64,000 bases of DNA from Nissolia schottii (lineage: Eukaryota > Streptophyta > Magnoliopsida > Fabales > Fabaceae). Position numbers and translations under genes: made by a program. Numbering within the stretch: position 1 is the first letter of the stretch; every line of letters starts with the position of its first letter. Below, in pieces: positions 25,741-38,117 of this stretch. The stretch lies in contig QANU01073111.1 in NCBI GenBank assembly GCA_003254905.1, positions 728,097 to 792,096 on the forward strand, given 5' to 3'. Under the pieces are notes generated by a model, which was not told the DNA's origin, ran no database searches, and saw nothing but the letters and a program-made list of their open reading frames with translations.

Positions 25741-26970
25741 TCTCAAGCTTCATAGACCAAAATCACCCAAACAAGGGCTTGGATTAGGAGGTAAGGTTGT
25801 TCACCTCTCACAATCCAACCCTCATAGACCCGATTTCCACTTCCTTTCATCTCTTTTCCTTCCTCTAATCTCAAAATAAGTTTACGAACTCAACCTCTCA
25901 TTTTTCTCACATTCATTTTATGTTTTAAACTTATTTATCAAAAAACGGTTTAAATCAATGTCTCATTAGAGTTGCATAATATAATTCTATCCCAATATTA
26001 TAAAGTCAAGTCTAATTTTAAACGTAATTGGGCATTATTCCAATTAGAATCCACCTCTTTGTGTGTTGTCACCACAAAAAAACATCATTGAACAAAAAAT
26101 CTCATAAGCAACTTTGAAGTTGTCGACAAATCACATGAATTAGGTTTACATTTTTATTCTTCCCTCAAAATTTGGGATAAAAGTGTTGTTTGAACAAAGA
26201 TATGTGATATTTGGGAAGAATGAAATGGGTTAAAATTAAAAGAAATAAAAAATAAGTGACTGTAACTATAATACTTGCAATAATATTTAAGTAGACAGAT
26301 GGATGACTTTTGATTGGATTAGAGAAATGTGGTCCTATACCTTTATTTTTTTTTAGAGGCACTGTAACTATTGCCTAAAACAAACAGTTTACAAAAAATA
26401 TTTTTAAAAATTTCAACTTTATAACAAAATTCAATATTTTAATCACTTTTCTTTAATCGAAACAAATGCATCCTAAAACGAACCATGATCTGACGACTAT
26501 AATTTGAGGGTAATTTCATGATTGATCAGTATTTCAACATTGAATGAGAAGTTTTTTTTTTTAATGTTAAAATTAGTCCTTGAAAAATGTCTCAATCTCT
26601 AACTTAGTCCCTGAAAATTAACTTAGTTCTTGAAAAAAAAAATTGTTGCTCCCGTTAAATCGTAATTTTTGAAAAAATTAAACAAATGGATTGTGTTGGC
26701 ACAAAATTTTTTTTTCAAAGACTAAGATATTTTAATTTTTTCAAAGATGAATGTAAACATCAAAAAATTTATCAAGGACCAACTTAGTCATTAATTTTTT
26801 TTGTTAGTAGAAGTTTTATTTCTACACCAACTAATATTATATTGGTGGTTTGAAAAAAAAAATGGATAGCAAACAAATTTATATTCCACCGTTATTAGTA
26901 CGACGCAAGTTTTGGGCTAGATTTTAATAAAACTCTAAGAATTTGGATCCTTTAAGGTAAAATTTTTAAC
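25741..26970. other. AT-rich spacer with a dispersed repeat
   Basis: Around 26550-26810 the text carries alternating phrases such as TTAGTCCTTGAAAAAT, TTAGTCCCTGAAAA and AGGACCAACTTAGTC, a style common in dispersed legume repeats with inverted ends. No gene was seen. Confidence 0.45.
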
Positions 26971-27077
26971 TTTAGAATGTAAAGTGAGAAATCTCACCAT
27001 TAAATTATTAAAATAAAAATGAAATACATTTTCACTTTAATGATTCAATAATGAGACCCCTCACTTTATTCTCTAAA
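26971..27077. repeat. Imperfect inverted repeat (MITE-like hairpin)
   Basis: The left arm starts TTTAGAATGTAAAGTGAGAA and the right arm, reverse-complemented, TTTAGAGAATAAAGTGAGGG; both continue with TCTCA(C/T), then ATT and a stretch ending AAAATG. The arms are roughly 45-50 bases with a short centre. A half-copy resembling it (TTTTAGAGAATAAAATTAG) lies at about 31440-31458. Target duplication was not resolved. Confidence 0.5.
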
Positions 27078-27863
27078 ATGATAAGTGAGAAATTTCCTTT
27101 TAGAGAACCTCTACCCAAAAAATATTAGTAGTATGAGTCTCGAGTCTTTTTTTTCCCTTTCTTTTTATGGACTTGCACTGTTTTTTATATGACATGAATT
27201 CTTTAAAAAATAAATAGTCACACTACATTTATTCAACCTTTGTGAGGAATATCGTTCAAGTGACATCTCCCTTAATATTGAATCAATAAATCATGTATTT
27301 AATTATCGTATAATTCAAACACTCAATCTCCCTATTTTATCCACTAGAATTTACTAATTAGTTCGGCCATCCGAACAAAGTATCACTAGAGGAAAAAAAT
27401 AAGGGTTGGTGATCTTTTCCATACAAGTTTAAGGGCGATTGGACACTCATGTGCAAAACGGAAAAACAAAAACAAGAGACTTTTATTGTATACTAATAAC
27501 AATAATAAATTACACATCACCATTGCTTCTCCTCACTACATACGATATAACAAATCTTTACAAACTTATAATCCTGACTTTGTATATATATGTAATATGT
27601 AATTATTAACTGTAAACAGCATTCACAAAACCCACATACCCATATATCAAACTTTTTTCTGGGATCCTCTTTGGCATGACAATTAATTACCTCCCAGGAA
27701 TAATCACATCCACAAGCCCATCTACATAGAAAAGAAAATCGGAAAGAGTGTCATCAAATGGGCAATTAAACATTGAAACAAATAAAAATAAATAAATAAA
27801 AGTAAGAAAAGAAGGGAAAGTGGAAAGAAAAGGGTTTCCCCATAGATCAATATACTTACTTCA
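27078..27863. other. 3' flank of the CEP-like gene
   Basis: AT-rich. The part from about 27660 to 27863 is probably the 3' UTR of the peptide gene. No other gene was seen. Confidence 0.5.
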
Positions 27864-28148
27864 TTAATGACCAGCACCAGGGCTTGGGATATCACCATGT
27901 TTTCTATAGAAATCATAATCATAATCATCACGAGGTGGAGATTCGTCAACTTGACCATAATCTTCAATCTCTAGATCAGAGGCTTTGACATCATGGCATC
28001 CAATGCCACCATCTGAATTACAAGCACTCTCCCTGCTTCTTAATCTGGCCGTAGCTGAAATCTCTTGGCACATCAAAGACAGAATAACAAGAGCTAGCAC
28101 AATAATAATATTGAGATCAAATCTGAGCTTGGATCCTCTCCTAGCCAT
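27864..28148 (-). CDS. CEP15: Secreted peptide hormone precursor, CEP15-like
   Basis: A single exon of 94 aa. Residues 1 to about 33 form a signal peptide: a basic start (MARRGSKLRF), then a hydrophobic core (NIIIVLALVILSLMC) and an ATA-type cleavage region. The middle is variable and acidic with two Cys. The C-terminus is DFYRKHGDIPSPGAGH, ending exactly at the stop. A conserved C-terminal SPG[VAI]GH is the CEP mark, and group II CEPs have a (V/I)PSPGVGH end without the FRPT half. The stretch DDYDYDFY just before it offers Tyr next to Asp, as in sulfation sites. A TATA-like TATATATAA lies at 28236-28244, about 88 bases upstream. Position downstream of KUP2 and ETG1 matches At2g40530 (CEP15) in Arabidopsis. 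The PIP peptide family is an alternative. Confidence 0.75.
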   Translation of the reverse strand: MARRGSKLRFDLNIIIVLALVILSLMCQEISATARLRSRESACNSDGGIGCHDVKASDLEIEDYGQVDESPPRDDYDYDFYRKHGDIPSPGAGH

Positions 28149-28235
28149 TTTATCATCTAAGGAAAGTGCAACATAAAAAATATGAGAGAGTAATATAACT
28201 TTAAAGTTGTTAAGGCCATGGCCAATTTCAATTAT

Positions 28236-28244
28236 TTATATATA
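28236..28244 (-). promoter_or_regulatory. TATA box of the CEP-like gene
   Basis: TATATATAA on the minus strand, about 88 bases before the start codon, a normal plant core promoter distance allowing a leader of about 55 bases. Confidence 0.55.
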
Positions 28245-29670
28245 GCTAGCACACCATGATCATAGCATGCTTAATCCCTTTTTCAAAAGGTAGGGTACGT
28301 AGTATTATTACATTCTCATAAAGTAGGGCTTAATTAATGGCCACGCAGAGGACAATGCCATATTGCTTGTATCTATTGACTATTTGCCATGGGATAATAA
28401 AAATGTTTTTCTTAATGACAAAAGGTAAGTACTCTTATCTTAATTCATGTTTATCGTTTTTTGCTTTTACTAAACTATATTATGTTTTATAGAAATAAAG
28501 TTTGGTTAATTAATATTGAAATTGAATTGATGATATGATTAATGTCCCACCGTTTTAACCATACATAGCGTAGACATCATCCTCTATATGCTTCAAATGG
28601 AGCCAAGTATAATGATGAGGAAATGTGATTATCTGTCTGGCCTGATCCCTTTATGTCAAATACTTCTCACATACGTCGTAAGTATTTCATGTTCAATTGG
28701 TTGTTATTCGGGCCAAGAAATCATAGTGTACATATATAGATCTACATTTTTTTCTCATTTTGGGTGAGGATAACAAAATTTTGGATTTATGATGACCGCT
28801 CACTATCCGTTTTGAGTGTTAAATTATGTTCTACATAGTAGGTATGTTACTATATTCAGCAAGAAATTTAACCCAAAATTACGCTTTTTTTTAAAATAAA
28901 AATTTAGTTCAAGGTTATATTTCTTTATTAACTATACTTAAAAAGTGTGTTCTTAAGTATAAAATATAATATTTTTATTAACTAAAAGTTACACTTTACA
29001 ATACCTAATGCTATCATCAATTAGGCACCTCACAAAAGGTAATGCATTAATTTTAAAAGTGTAGTATTTCTTTTAATATATTATGAAACTAAAGTTCTAT
29101 TTTCTTTTGGATTGCCTTAAGTTACAAAGTGTTCATTTTTGTACTGGATGACATACTTTTAAACGTAATTAATAAAAAATGTGGTTATAAGTCAAATTTC
29201 TTGTAGTAATTTTTTGTCCCGTTAATTCAAGTGTTATTCTTTTAACAAAGTTAATTCATGAATAGGTAAGGAATTACAATAAAAGAACCACAACAACTTA
29301 TTGAGACTTAACAATTAACAATGTTCCGTATGTATAAAAGTACAAGCTTCGTTAAAATCTTTTTAGAAGACAAATTTCTTATTTTTTAAAGAAGGAAAGA
29401 TTACCTATTTGTAAACACATCAAAATGATACGTAAATCAATACAATGCAGTGATTTAAGGTTTATCATGAGCTTGAGAGAGACTATATTACTGTCACTCA
29501 GTTATTTTTCCTCAATCTTGGACGGATAAAATATGTTGTCTTGCATATATGAGTTTAGTGGAAAAGCTGATGATTGCTGCTATATATTTTGATGTTCAAT
29601 TTCATGATTAGTTGCAAACAAAAATCAAGAAAATGCTGAGATTGGATACTAAAGCAATAAGAGGAAATAT
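28245..29670. other. Promoter side of the CEP-like gene and AT-rich spacer
   Basis: No gene or element recognised. Confidence 0.5.
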
Positions 29671-29826
29671 TTAAGGATCTCCTTGATTCAAGTGAATTTG
29701 AGCACAAACAAACTTGGTGCACTCTCTAACCAGCATAGCAGCGCAATCATGGTCACACATTCTCCTGCAGGCCAGTGGCAACAAGCTCTCCATTATGCAT
29801 TCACCATAAGATTTTTTAAGAAATTT
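29671..29826 (-). pseudogene. Possible remnant of a Cys-rich protein exon
   Basis: The minus strand encodes YGECIMESLLPLACRRMC, then DHDCAAMLVRECTKFVC and a short tail before TAA. Cys spacing is C-x9-C-x3-C-x3-C-x7-C-x4-C. The residue mix is protein-like, unlike the AT-driven frame that continues upstream (rich in Ile, Asn, Lys). I see no signal peptide or clear splice acceptor for it, so it may be a terminal exon whose partner is lost, or chance. Confidence 0.25.
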
Positions 29827-32800
29827 AAAGTGTAAATATTTCATTAAAAGAGTAAATTCTGAAGTTTTCAGTACACTTAATACATTAAAAGCAAGTAATA
29901 TCTTTTTCCTTTCATTTTTTGGTAGTTGCGTGTTGAAAAATTGACTTATACTTGATAGGATTATAATTGATTTTGCTAATATTTTATTTTTAAGATGTAT
30001 ATTATTGAAATCATCCTCTAATTTAAAAATATTTAAATTATTAATATGAAAAATTTGATAAGATATTGACAAATTTGGTAGGATATGGATATATTTTGTT
30101 AGGATATAAAAAATCATTTGAATTAAAGACTCTTGGAATTAAGAATCCTTAATTATAAATAAAGTCAATGATTTACATCCAAGATGCGGGAGTGTTTTAG
30201 GTTATAAGAGAGTGCATAAGAGCGCTTTAGGTATGAGAACCAATGAATATTCTTATATTTTTTTTTATTGATTCTCTAAAGTAAATATAGGCATAAGATT
30301 TGTCAAACCATGTTAAACTCTTTAACAATGCGAGAGCCTAAAACGTCCAATAACATATTGCATTAAAAAAACTATCAAATTAATTATTTCACTTTAAACT
30401 CTTAACAAGTCTCAAACAAAACCTTTTTTCTTTTAATTTATCGCATAATGAATTTATCAAATATTAATTTCTTCATCTAGCTGTTTAAAAGGCTAAGCGT
30501 TTTAGTTAACATTTCTACCCCTACTTTATAATATAAGTTGCATGTGAACTTCTAGAAGATAATTAAAAATACATCATATAATGTCAAATATCTACTATTG
30601 AGAAATAAAATAATCAAACTTTCTCAAATTTTTTATAATATCGATCGAATCTTAATAGAACAAATTATACATCAAACGTAGAAATTTTTATATAGCATCA
30701 GAGTATCAAGTAAATGATACATCAATTTTCATTTTATTAATAAAAGTTGAGGTGAGTTTGACATCAGTAATTTTGCTAAGGTCAAGATATAATATCTTCA
30801 TACTCTTTGAGTATTATTTATAATTTATTTACTAAAATAACTCTCATATTGGTAATAAAAATTAAACTCATATCCTTTTAAAATATGAGTTATTTTTTTA
30901 TCAATTATATAAATCATCTTTATCATGATACATGAAATAAAGGTATCTATATTTAACACATCAATTTTCCAAAAATATATAAACGTGTCTATATTTGATG
31001 TTTTTATACAACATTTGAGTATCAAGTAAATGATACATCGGCCAAAAGCTAATAATTTAAGTGATACATTTTCCTTGCTTCGGTATTAAAAAATAACTTA
31101 AAGAAATTGTATTCAATTTTTATGAGCAGAAATGTAATGCAATTGGTTGAAACTAAAAATATATTTCGAAAAGATAAAAAGTAAATGATACAACACCGAC
31201 CGTGGCATCCATGAAAATTGTGGAGAAGAAGTTGAGATAAGATTGGTGAGACATTCAAAGGTGACCTTATGCGCACGGTGGGGTCGTACTGCTTATTATT
31301 ATTATTATTTAAAAAAAAAATTCACTACGTTTAAGTTTCCCTTTACTTTTATTGTTTTTTGCTGTGGGCTTCTCTGCTGCTTTCTTATGTTTCATTACGT
31401 GGTTTATAACAAATACAGATGCTCTAAAGTAATGATTTTATTTTAGAGAATAAAATTAGTATTTTATTATTAAATCATTTAATAAAAATAAATTTCATTA
31501 TTTACTTTAATGAAAACATATCCTCATTTTTTTTTTCATTTATGACAATGTAACAAACCATTTCAGGATTACTCAAAAAAAAATCCTTCCCGAATAACTA
31601 CTGAGTATATATTTATGTCAGGATTACTCAAAAAAAAATCTTTCCCGAATAACTACTGTGCATGCTTTTCGTAAGCAACCGTAGTCATGAGGTGTCTGCT
31701 TTCGACTAATTCTTCGGTCATGCTAATGTCATTAACACATAATGCATTCTATACCAAAGGCTGATCAAGAGTCAAAGGATTTGTGGTTAATGAACCTAAA
31801 AGTTGAAGTTTGAACAAAACTAGTGACTTGGACTTAATCAGAAAAAAAAGAAAGAGCCAAAGGAGCGTGATGAAGCTTGCTTGCTAGCTTATAGTAGTAT
31901 TCCACGTCTATTAATTCAATTTGAACTTTCTTGAATCTTCTCTTAGCTAGTACCAGAAAAGTTCACATAAAAGTGACATCATATTGCCCGCATTAAATAT
32001 TGAAACAGATTGTTTACGGCATCAATGGCATGCAATTGCATACTACTTCGAGACATTAATAATAGTCGATTTTTAACTTTTACATGCATTATTATTGATT
32101 TAATATATTTAAATATAATTATATCTAAATAATTAAATCAATCGTGTATCTAAAAATCAAGAAACAATAGAAGTATATAGCTAATTTGTTTAATTCGGGA
32201 TATAGCAATTACAACAACCAAAGATATTTAATTAATTACTCATTTTGACATCACTTGCATGCAGTATTTACTCAATTTTGGAGGATAGTCATAAATAGTC
32301 TCTTGCCGCATGGAAATGTCTGATTGGTTGTTGACCAAATTTTCCCATTTAGTGAAATAGAAGATGTTCGAGGCCTTTGTGAGTCTCTCAACCTCCACCG
32401 ACACGCTTTCACCAATTCTTCTTTATTTTATTTTCTAAATCTTGACAAAAATTGAAAAATGCAGCTCATCCCTGGATGGACGGTGTGATCATGTGCTTCT
32501 AATTTATCCATTCCCTCTTCTCCTGTAACCCCAAAATCCCATCTCAAACCCAAATCCAACTCCGTTCGTTCCTCATATCATTTAGAACAAAAAGGCACTT
32601 CCTTCCTTCAATCATTATTATTATTATTCCCTGGCTCTCAGCTGGGGCCTTGGCGCTGTCCTTGAGGTGTCCCTCGAGGAGCAGCGAGTGCCTCATTTGG
32701 TCGATGCCAAGGCTGAGCCGAGGGGCCTCATGGGCCTTGAGCCTGTGAGGAATGAGTTTTTTCATATGAGATTTTTGGGTTGGATAAAGAAAGATGTTAT

Positions 32801-34339
32801 TTTGCTCATTAAAAAACTCATGTGCGCACTGCACATAATCATTAACTGTCAAATTAGATGGACATGTTGATACAAGGGTTTAAATTGCACATCTAATTAA
32901 TCTTTAAGGGAGTGTGGTTCGCGAATTTTCTTTGTTATTTTTGAGAATGCTATTTTAAGAAATGTTATTTTAAAATTTTTTTTTTAAAATAAAGAATATA
33001 TTTTAAAAGCATTTGGTTATAATTTGAACTCATTATAATATATTTTAAATAATTACATTTATAAAAGTGTGAAGTTGACAATAATAAAGTCTATCTAAAT
33101 TTTATAATTTTATGAGTGTAATTATTTAAATATTATCAAATTAAATTGACATCATAAATATAATAGCTTGACTCTTTTCCGCCACCATTGTCAACGGAGT
33201 GGGTTAAATAGCTCCTTCCACGCATTCCTGTTAGAATTTTAGAGAATTGAGATTATTATTAGTACTAAAGTAGTGGGGGTTAATTGAACATTCAATTCCA
33301 ATGACTTAAGAGAGATGTGACATCAACGCGGTAGAGGATGCAATTGCTTATTTAATATGGTCGACGTTCCCATTCGATCCTCCCACATTTTCTGGTCTCC
33401 TTTCAGTCCAAACAAAATACAATATCGCTATCAAGTGTACACTTGACCATAATTTTGGATTCCTTATAAGTAATTAACCTATGCATACTTTGGTATAGAC
33501 GTTGAATTTTTTAAGCTGAATTTTCTTCCTTGTCCCCTGTCTCCTTTCACTAATTCTTACACTTAGAAGACTAGTTAATTTTCTAGACAAAATGTGGGAT
33601 CACAGACTAATTAAGTGTGTCAACCTAAGTGTTGGAAGAATTCACGTATTATTAACACTGACACACAAGACCAAACAAAATGGCTCCTAGCAACAGCAAA
33701 CACACAGGACCAGACAATTATGCAGGAAAAGAAAAATCTTTCTACAAATATCTTGACTTAGAATTAGAAAATTAGGATTCCCACCACCATCGTTTAACCG
33801 TAATCTTTAATAAGAGGATCCTTGCTCTTTCTTTTAATTAATTTACACTAAAATTAAGTTTAAATGATGGTGATAATACTAACTTTCTCAGAAAAATTAA
33901 GTCAAATCAAATATTAAAATTGGGTGAGTGTAGTTAAAGACTTCAAGCTCATGTAAAAATTATTTTAGTCATATTCTGAAGTTATATGAGACTTTTGCAA
34001 CCCCCTCACACTCATGGCAAAATATTTAAAATGTTGAGTATGCAGAACTAATTATTTGCCGCAACACCTGCAAGTAACCCAATTAAACACATGATAGACT
34101 CTAACATATTATTTTAGAATTAATTACGTCTCACTCAACTAAAAAAATTAGCTTATAAAAAAAAAGTTATGGATGTGGAAGTTAATAGATATGAAAGGTG
34201 TTACAGGCTAAATTTAAAGGATTGAAGTCTGAATTATTAATGGTCCAACAATGTGAGCTCAATCTAATTACACAATTACATGGATCCCACCTAGTTCCCA
34301 CCTATGAGGCAAGATAAATATCTCAGCCTATAAGTGAAC
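29827..34339. other. Long AT-rich intergenic region
   Basis: No convincing gene. Features inside: a 41-bp direct repeat (31563-31658), a GC-richer patch near 32630-32760 whose frames on both strands look partly protein-like but cannot be assigned, and at 32910-32930 a lone end GGAGTGTGGTTCGCGAATT resembling the Harbinger-like ends at 21103. Confidence 0.5.
31563..31658. repeat. Two direct copies of a 41-bp unit
   Basis: Copies at 31563-31603 and 31618-31658 begin TCAGGATTACTCA and end AATAACTACTG, differing at about one base. The period is 55. Confidence 0.85.
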
Positions 34340-34640
34340 CTCACACGTGGAAACACAAAGCACAATCGACATGGTGTTATCATGCAATAAAAGCTCTTCA
34401 TGATTCGAACGACATAACCATCCCGACATATAGACCATGGTGAGGGCACATGTGTTTAAGATCAACCAATAGTTGGATCTTGACCCGGATATATATGGGA
34501 CATATGACGACTCAAGGTATCTAATTTTTTAAGATTACGTACATTTACTCATTTCTTACACACACTAACTTGACCATCGAAGTAGCCTTGTAAGTACCAC
34601 CTCAAGTGTGACAACACTGATCGTGCAAAACCATCATCTA
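34340..34640. repeat. Probable LTR-retrotransposon fragment
   Basis: The sequence CACACTAACTTGACCATCGAAGTAGCC followed by a TAAGTACC-type phrase resembles the conserved ACTTGA.CGTCGGAGT text in LTR ends of plant Ty3 elements of the Tat/Ogre type. No matching partner or coding part was found. Confidence 0.35.
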
Positions 34641-35140
34641 AGACTTACTCAAAAGACAACATTTTAGGTTTGTGATATTTGATCTTAGCTCAGTTACCTC
34701 ACTTTAAAAATATTCTTAATGAAATTATTGAGTTGTGTGGAATACACTAGAGCAAAACTTTTTCTTGCTCCCAAAACACCTAAAAATTTCTCTTTAGTTA
34801 ATAGGATTGACTTCATGAAATTTAACAATTTCAAGTAAACTACTGATTTAGACTTTTGTGGTGATCAAATTTCGTCAATAAGTTTAATTTTTATTCATTA
34901 AGTGGGGTCGGTTATACTTTGATCAAACGTCACGTGAAAGAAGCATACGTATATATGCTGACTGAACAATAAGAAGAAACAAGAGATGGGTATGCAGTTT
35001 CCGTCCATTTAGAAGTACACGGACTCTGATTGGAAGGAAGCAAGGTAGAAATTACAGGACTAGGTGTGGTAGTTCAACACCACCAAGTTTTGGATCAATC
35101 TCATCTCACCCTCTTTAATGACCGATGCCCTTTCTTATAG
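34641..35140. other. Spacer left of the peptide array
   Basis: AT-rich. No gene or element recognised. Confidence 0.5.
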
Positions 35141-35430
35141 TCAACCTTTGACCTTTATCTTTCACACACTCACAAAACAAATTGAGTTAAACATGTGTTC
35201 ATTTTTTATCTTGTTATATAGTAATTTTATGTTTATTCATCTTAAATTGACCAAGGATATATAGTATGCATCAAACAAAAATTCACTCCTTCAATTATTA
35301 ATATATTTGTTTATACAAAGACGGCATCAAATTTGGATTCAAAGTTTTTTACGCAAGATAACATGACATTAAAAACGATCCTTAATGTAAAGTTCGGATA
35401 TGGGTTTTAGCCTCTGTATCCTTGATGTTA
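35141..35430. repeat. Duplicated flank block A, copy 1
   Basis: About 280 bases similar in direct orientation to 38118-38393. Shared landmarks are TTTGACCTTTATCTTT, CATCTTGTTATATAGT, TTTGGATTCAAAGTTT, AAGATAACATGACA and TAGCCTCT(G/A)TATCCTTGATG, in the same order. Offset is about 2977. Confidence 0.85.
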
Positions 35431-37436
35431 TGTTTCTAATACAATTCTTACAAAGCCACCCAAGATTTGTTTATTTAAAGTATTTCAGTTAAATATCTCG
35501 TCAATTTAAAAAAAAAAAAAACTCATTTATAATGGCCATATATGCAAAAGAATATAATTGATGTTCATGCAAAAAATGGGGCTCTTTTAATTTCCATTAA
35601 ATTGCCGTATTTAGACGCGTTTAACTAAGAAGTGCCCAAATTATGGGCAGAAGTGAGGTGATAATAATTTTCTCATTTCTTAACTAAGTGTTAAGAATTT
35701 GATTATTACTTCATATATAGAATAACTTTAAAACTTATGGTCATGATTCACCTCTTTAAATGGGTCCATAATACATGAAAGGATTAGTTATTACTTTTGA
35801 TCGTGCATACTTTAGTAGAAAAAAAAAACCCTAACAAGTGCCCTAATGACATATGTTAATGATTTAAAATAAATAAAATTTTGATTAAAAAATAAATTTA
35901 TTTAAAGTTTTTAATAAATTGAAAGTAGAGTTTAATTTTTATGTTCTAATAGTATAAAACTCTTTTACATTGTTATTTAATTAAATATTACCACGTAAAT
36001 AAAGATAATTAACTTTTTCACCTATTTACTTAACAAGTCAGACATATGAAACAATTAATTATATGACATTGTCAATGCATAACAATCAAACATATAACAA
36101 TCAAACTCTTAAAAGTATTAATTATAACTTTTAAATTGTTTCTTTTTTTTATTCCTTAATCCAANAAAAAAAACTTTCGTCAACACAAATTTGTGAATAA
36201 ATTACAATCTAATGGTCATTACGGCTAATAGCAAAGTCCAATAAATATTTCAGAGAACAACAAAACTTGACGATCATTAATTATAAAAAGAAAACTTGAC
36301 GATCAGGTTTTATTTTTTGAAGTAGTTGATACAGCCAAGACCGCAATTAATTATAGTTAATGAAGAAATCAAAAGAAAACATATAACGCCCGAGAAATAA
36401 ATTAAAGCCACTCAAAGCCAATTGGGCAAGGGGAAAAATTAGTTGCCCTTTTTAAGGATTTAAGTCGAGTTTACAAAGTTAGAATGCCAAAATTAAAATT
36501 TATTTGTATTGATTTATAAGATTTTTTTTATTTTATGTTCTAGAGTAATTTGAATGAGAAACGAAATTAATTACTTGATTGCAATAGATGGATGAGGACA
36601 TGCTTGACGAAAGCTCTAATATCTTTTAGCTTGAGTGGGAGGCAACAAGGCATAATTGCAAAGACAACTTAATGCTCAAGTAAGCACAAGAGTTAAATAA
36701 GTATTTTAGATTTGAAAAAAAAAATACTTGGTGACCTTAGATCAATATGTTGAGTTAGGTTAACTTGTTTGAGATGTAATCGTATAGAATTTAAATAATT
36801 GCTCCTCATATCTCAAAAACTAACTACCCCAACTTATCTTGGAGTTGTTTGCACGACGGTTAAGCACATTCAAGAGGGCATGGTGCCATCGACTTGGTAG
36901 CGTTGGACTAAGTTTGGTATCGGACCTCAGATTTGCGGGGAGTTCATCTACTTCAGCTTTGTTATTTCCTATCCTCCTTTAGGCCTAGCCCAACGGATGA
37001 TGCCTTGAGGTGTGGAAACTCAACCCTTGGTCATGAATTCGACTCCGGTACCTGAGCTCCTGGCCTAGCTCTTGGGCCTTAGGTGCCCGTGGGGGAGTGA
37101 GATCCACTTTTCACTTGTTGTGGACTTAACTCCTTAAACTTGTGACTTCAATTCACAAAACTTTAAAAAGTGCACAAACAAATATTTTTTAACTATTGAC
37201 CGAGAGAAATTATAGAACTTTCTTAAAGTTTTTGTCTCTTAAAAAAAATAATTTCATAAATAAATAGAACATAACATTTTGAAGAAAAAAACAAAATTAA
37301 AAAGTAACAAATTCAATTTTTTGATTTATGACATTGTTTTCCCTAGTCTTGTTAAATCAAAGACGGCATGCGATTGGGCAAACGGTCTCGCCTCCACCTC
37401 CGCTTCCCTAATTTCCTTCTCTTACTTAAATTTCAC

Positions 37437-37444
37437 TATAAATA
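37437..37444 (+). promoter_or_regulatory. TATA box of peptide gene 1
   Basis: TATAAATA, 81 bases upstream of the start codon. The corresponding element of gene 2 is at 42240-42247 and that of gene 3 at 44247-44253. Confidence 0.6.
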
Positions 37445-37524
37445 ACCTCACAAAACGTTACTCCAACCCACACAAAATCTTCCCTACTTTGCCTCTAAGT
37501 TCCTCCCTCACTCTGTAACTAGTA

Positions 37525-37785
37525 ATGGCAAACCGCCACGTTGCCGCGGTTCTTCTATTCATGCTTCTGATATCTTCATCATCATCTGCAAGGATCTTGC
37601 CGTCGCCCGCCTTGAACCTCGCGCTTCCCAGTGACCGGGTGGATCCAGCCTTACACGTGTCACCGCGTGAGCTGCCGCTGCGGGGAACGAGAGTGGCGGG
37701 GGGCCTGATACTGAACATGCTTCCAAAGGGGACAGTCCCACCATCAGCACCCAGCAATGGAATCAACATCCTCCCCCCCAATTAA
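37525..37785 (+). CDS. IDA-like secreted peptide precursor, array copy 1
   Basis: A single exon of 86 aa. Residues 1 to about 22 are a signal peptide (MANRHVAAVLLFMLLISS, then SSSARIL). A variable middle is followed by ELPLRGTRVAGGL and the conserved end LPKGTVPPSAPSNGIN plus six residues (ILPPN last). IDA/IDL hormones carry a C-terminal PIPPSAPSKRHN core preceded by a basic residue; the PPSAPS core and preceding LPKG match, while the usual KRHN is replaced by NGIN. If processed like IDA it would act in the apoplast on HAESA-type receptor kinases, but that is inference. It is first of three tandem paralogues on the plus strand. The start is the only in-frame ATG before the hydrophobic segment. 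Confidence 0.8.
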   Translation: MANRHVAAVLLFMLLISSSSSARILPSPALNLALPSDRVDPALHVSPRELPLRGTRVAGGLILNMLPKGTVPPSAPSNGINILPPN

Positions 37786-37809
37786 CACATACTACTCAGC
37801 TGCAACCCA

Positions 37810-37945
37810 TTGTTCTTTGGATAATAACTTCTATCTTCAATGTCACTAGATGCGTTAAGGATACACGTATTAATTAATTAACGAGAAGCCTATAGTTATA
37901 GTTGTGCACAATTCACTCTCAGCTGTCGAAAGCGCCGACTCTATA
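37810..37945 (+). repeat. Duplicated 3' block C, copy 1
   Basis: A segment downstream of peptide gene 1 recurs downstream of gene 2 (about 43212-43325) and gene 3 (about 44722-44815). Landmarks are TAACTTCTATCTTCAATGT, ATGCGTTAAGGAT, GAGAAGCCTATAGTT and TGCACAATTCA followed by AGCTGTC or AGTTGTC. It probably contains the 3' UTR or flank of each gene. Confidence 0.85.
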
Positions 37946-37967
37946 CATACATACATACATACATACT
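37943..37967. repeat. (ACAT)n microsatellite
   Basis: About six tetranucleotide units just beyond block C copy 1. Confidence 0.85.
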
Positions 37968-38117
37968 AACTATTTTTTTGGTTTTTCTTTTTTTTCTTTC
38001 TTTTTTTAATTAAACTGTGTGCTTATACATGCTCACAAATACGTTTAGATCGATATTTTGTTACACCTGCATAAATAAATATTTATATGGTTTAAATTTT
38101 AAATGCATAATATGATA

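Larger units (their letters stand above)
36191..37785 (+). repeat. Tandem duplication block B, copy 1 (with peptide gene 1)
   Basis: This block matches 40981-42739 in direct orientation. Both begin TTGTGAATAAATTACAATCT, share CAAAGTCCAATAAATATTTC, the TTGGATTTG/TTGGAGTTG region near 36840 and 41590, a GACGGCATGCGA motif (37361 and 42170) and the whole peptide gene. The promoter is therefore duplicated with the coding part. Copy 2 is longer by about 160 bases. Confidence 0.9.

Noticed and set aside
29827-30117. Upstream extension of the Cys-rich frame
   Set aside because: It is dominated by Ile, Asn, Lys and Phe, as expected from AT-rich non-coding DNA.
31563-31658. Direct repeats considered as a CRISPR-like array
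   Set aside because: Only two copies, the spacing sequence is part of the repeat environment, and the genome is a plant nuclear one.
32544-32870. Overlapping frames on both strands in a GC-richer patch
   Set aside because: Neither strand matches a family I recognise and no exon structure could be built.
36165-36165. Undetermined base (another at 12818)
   Set aside because: Both sit in A-runs and are sequencing ambiguities, not biology.
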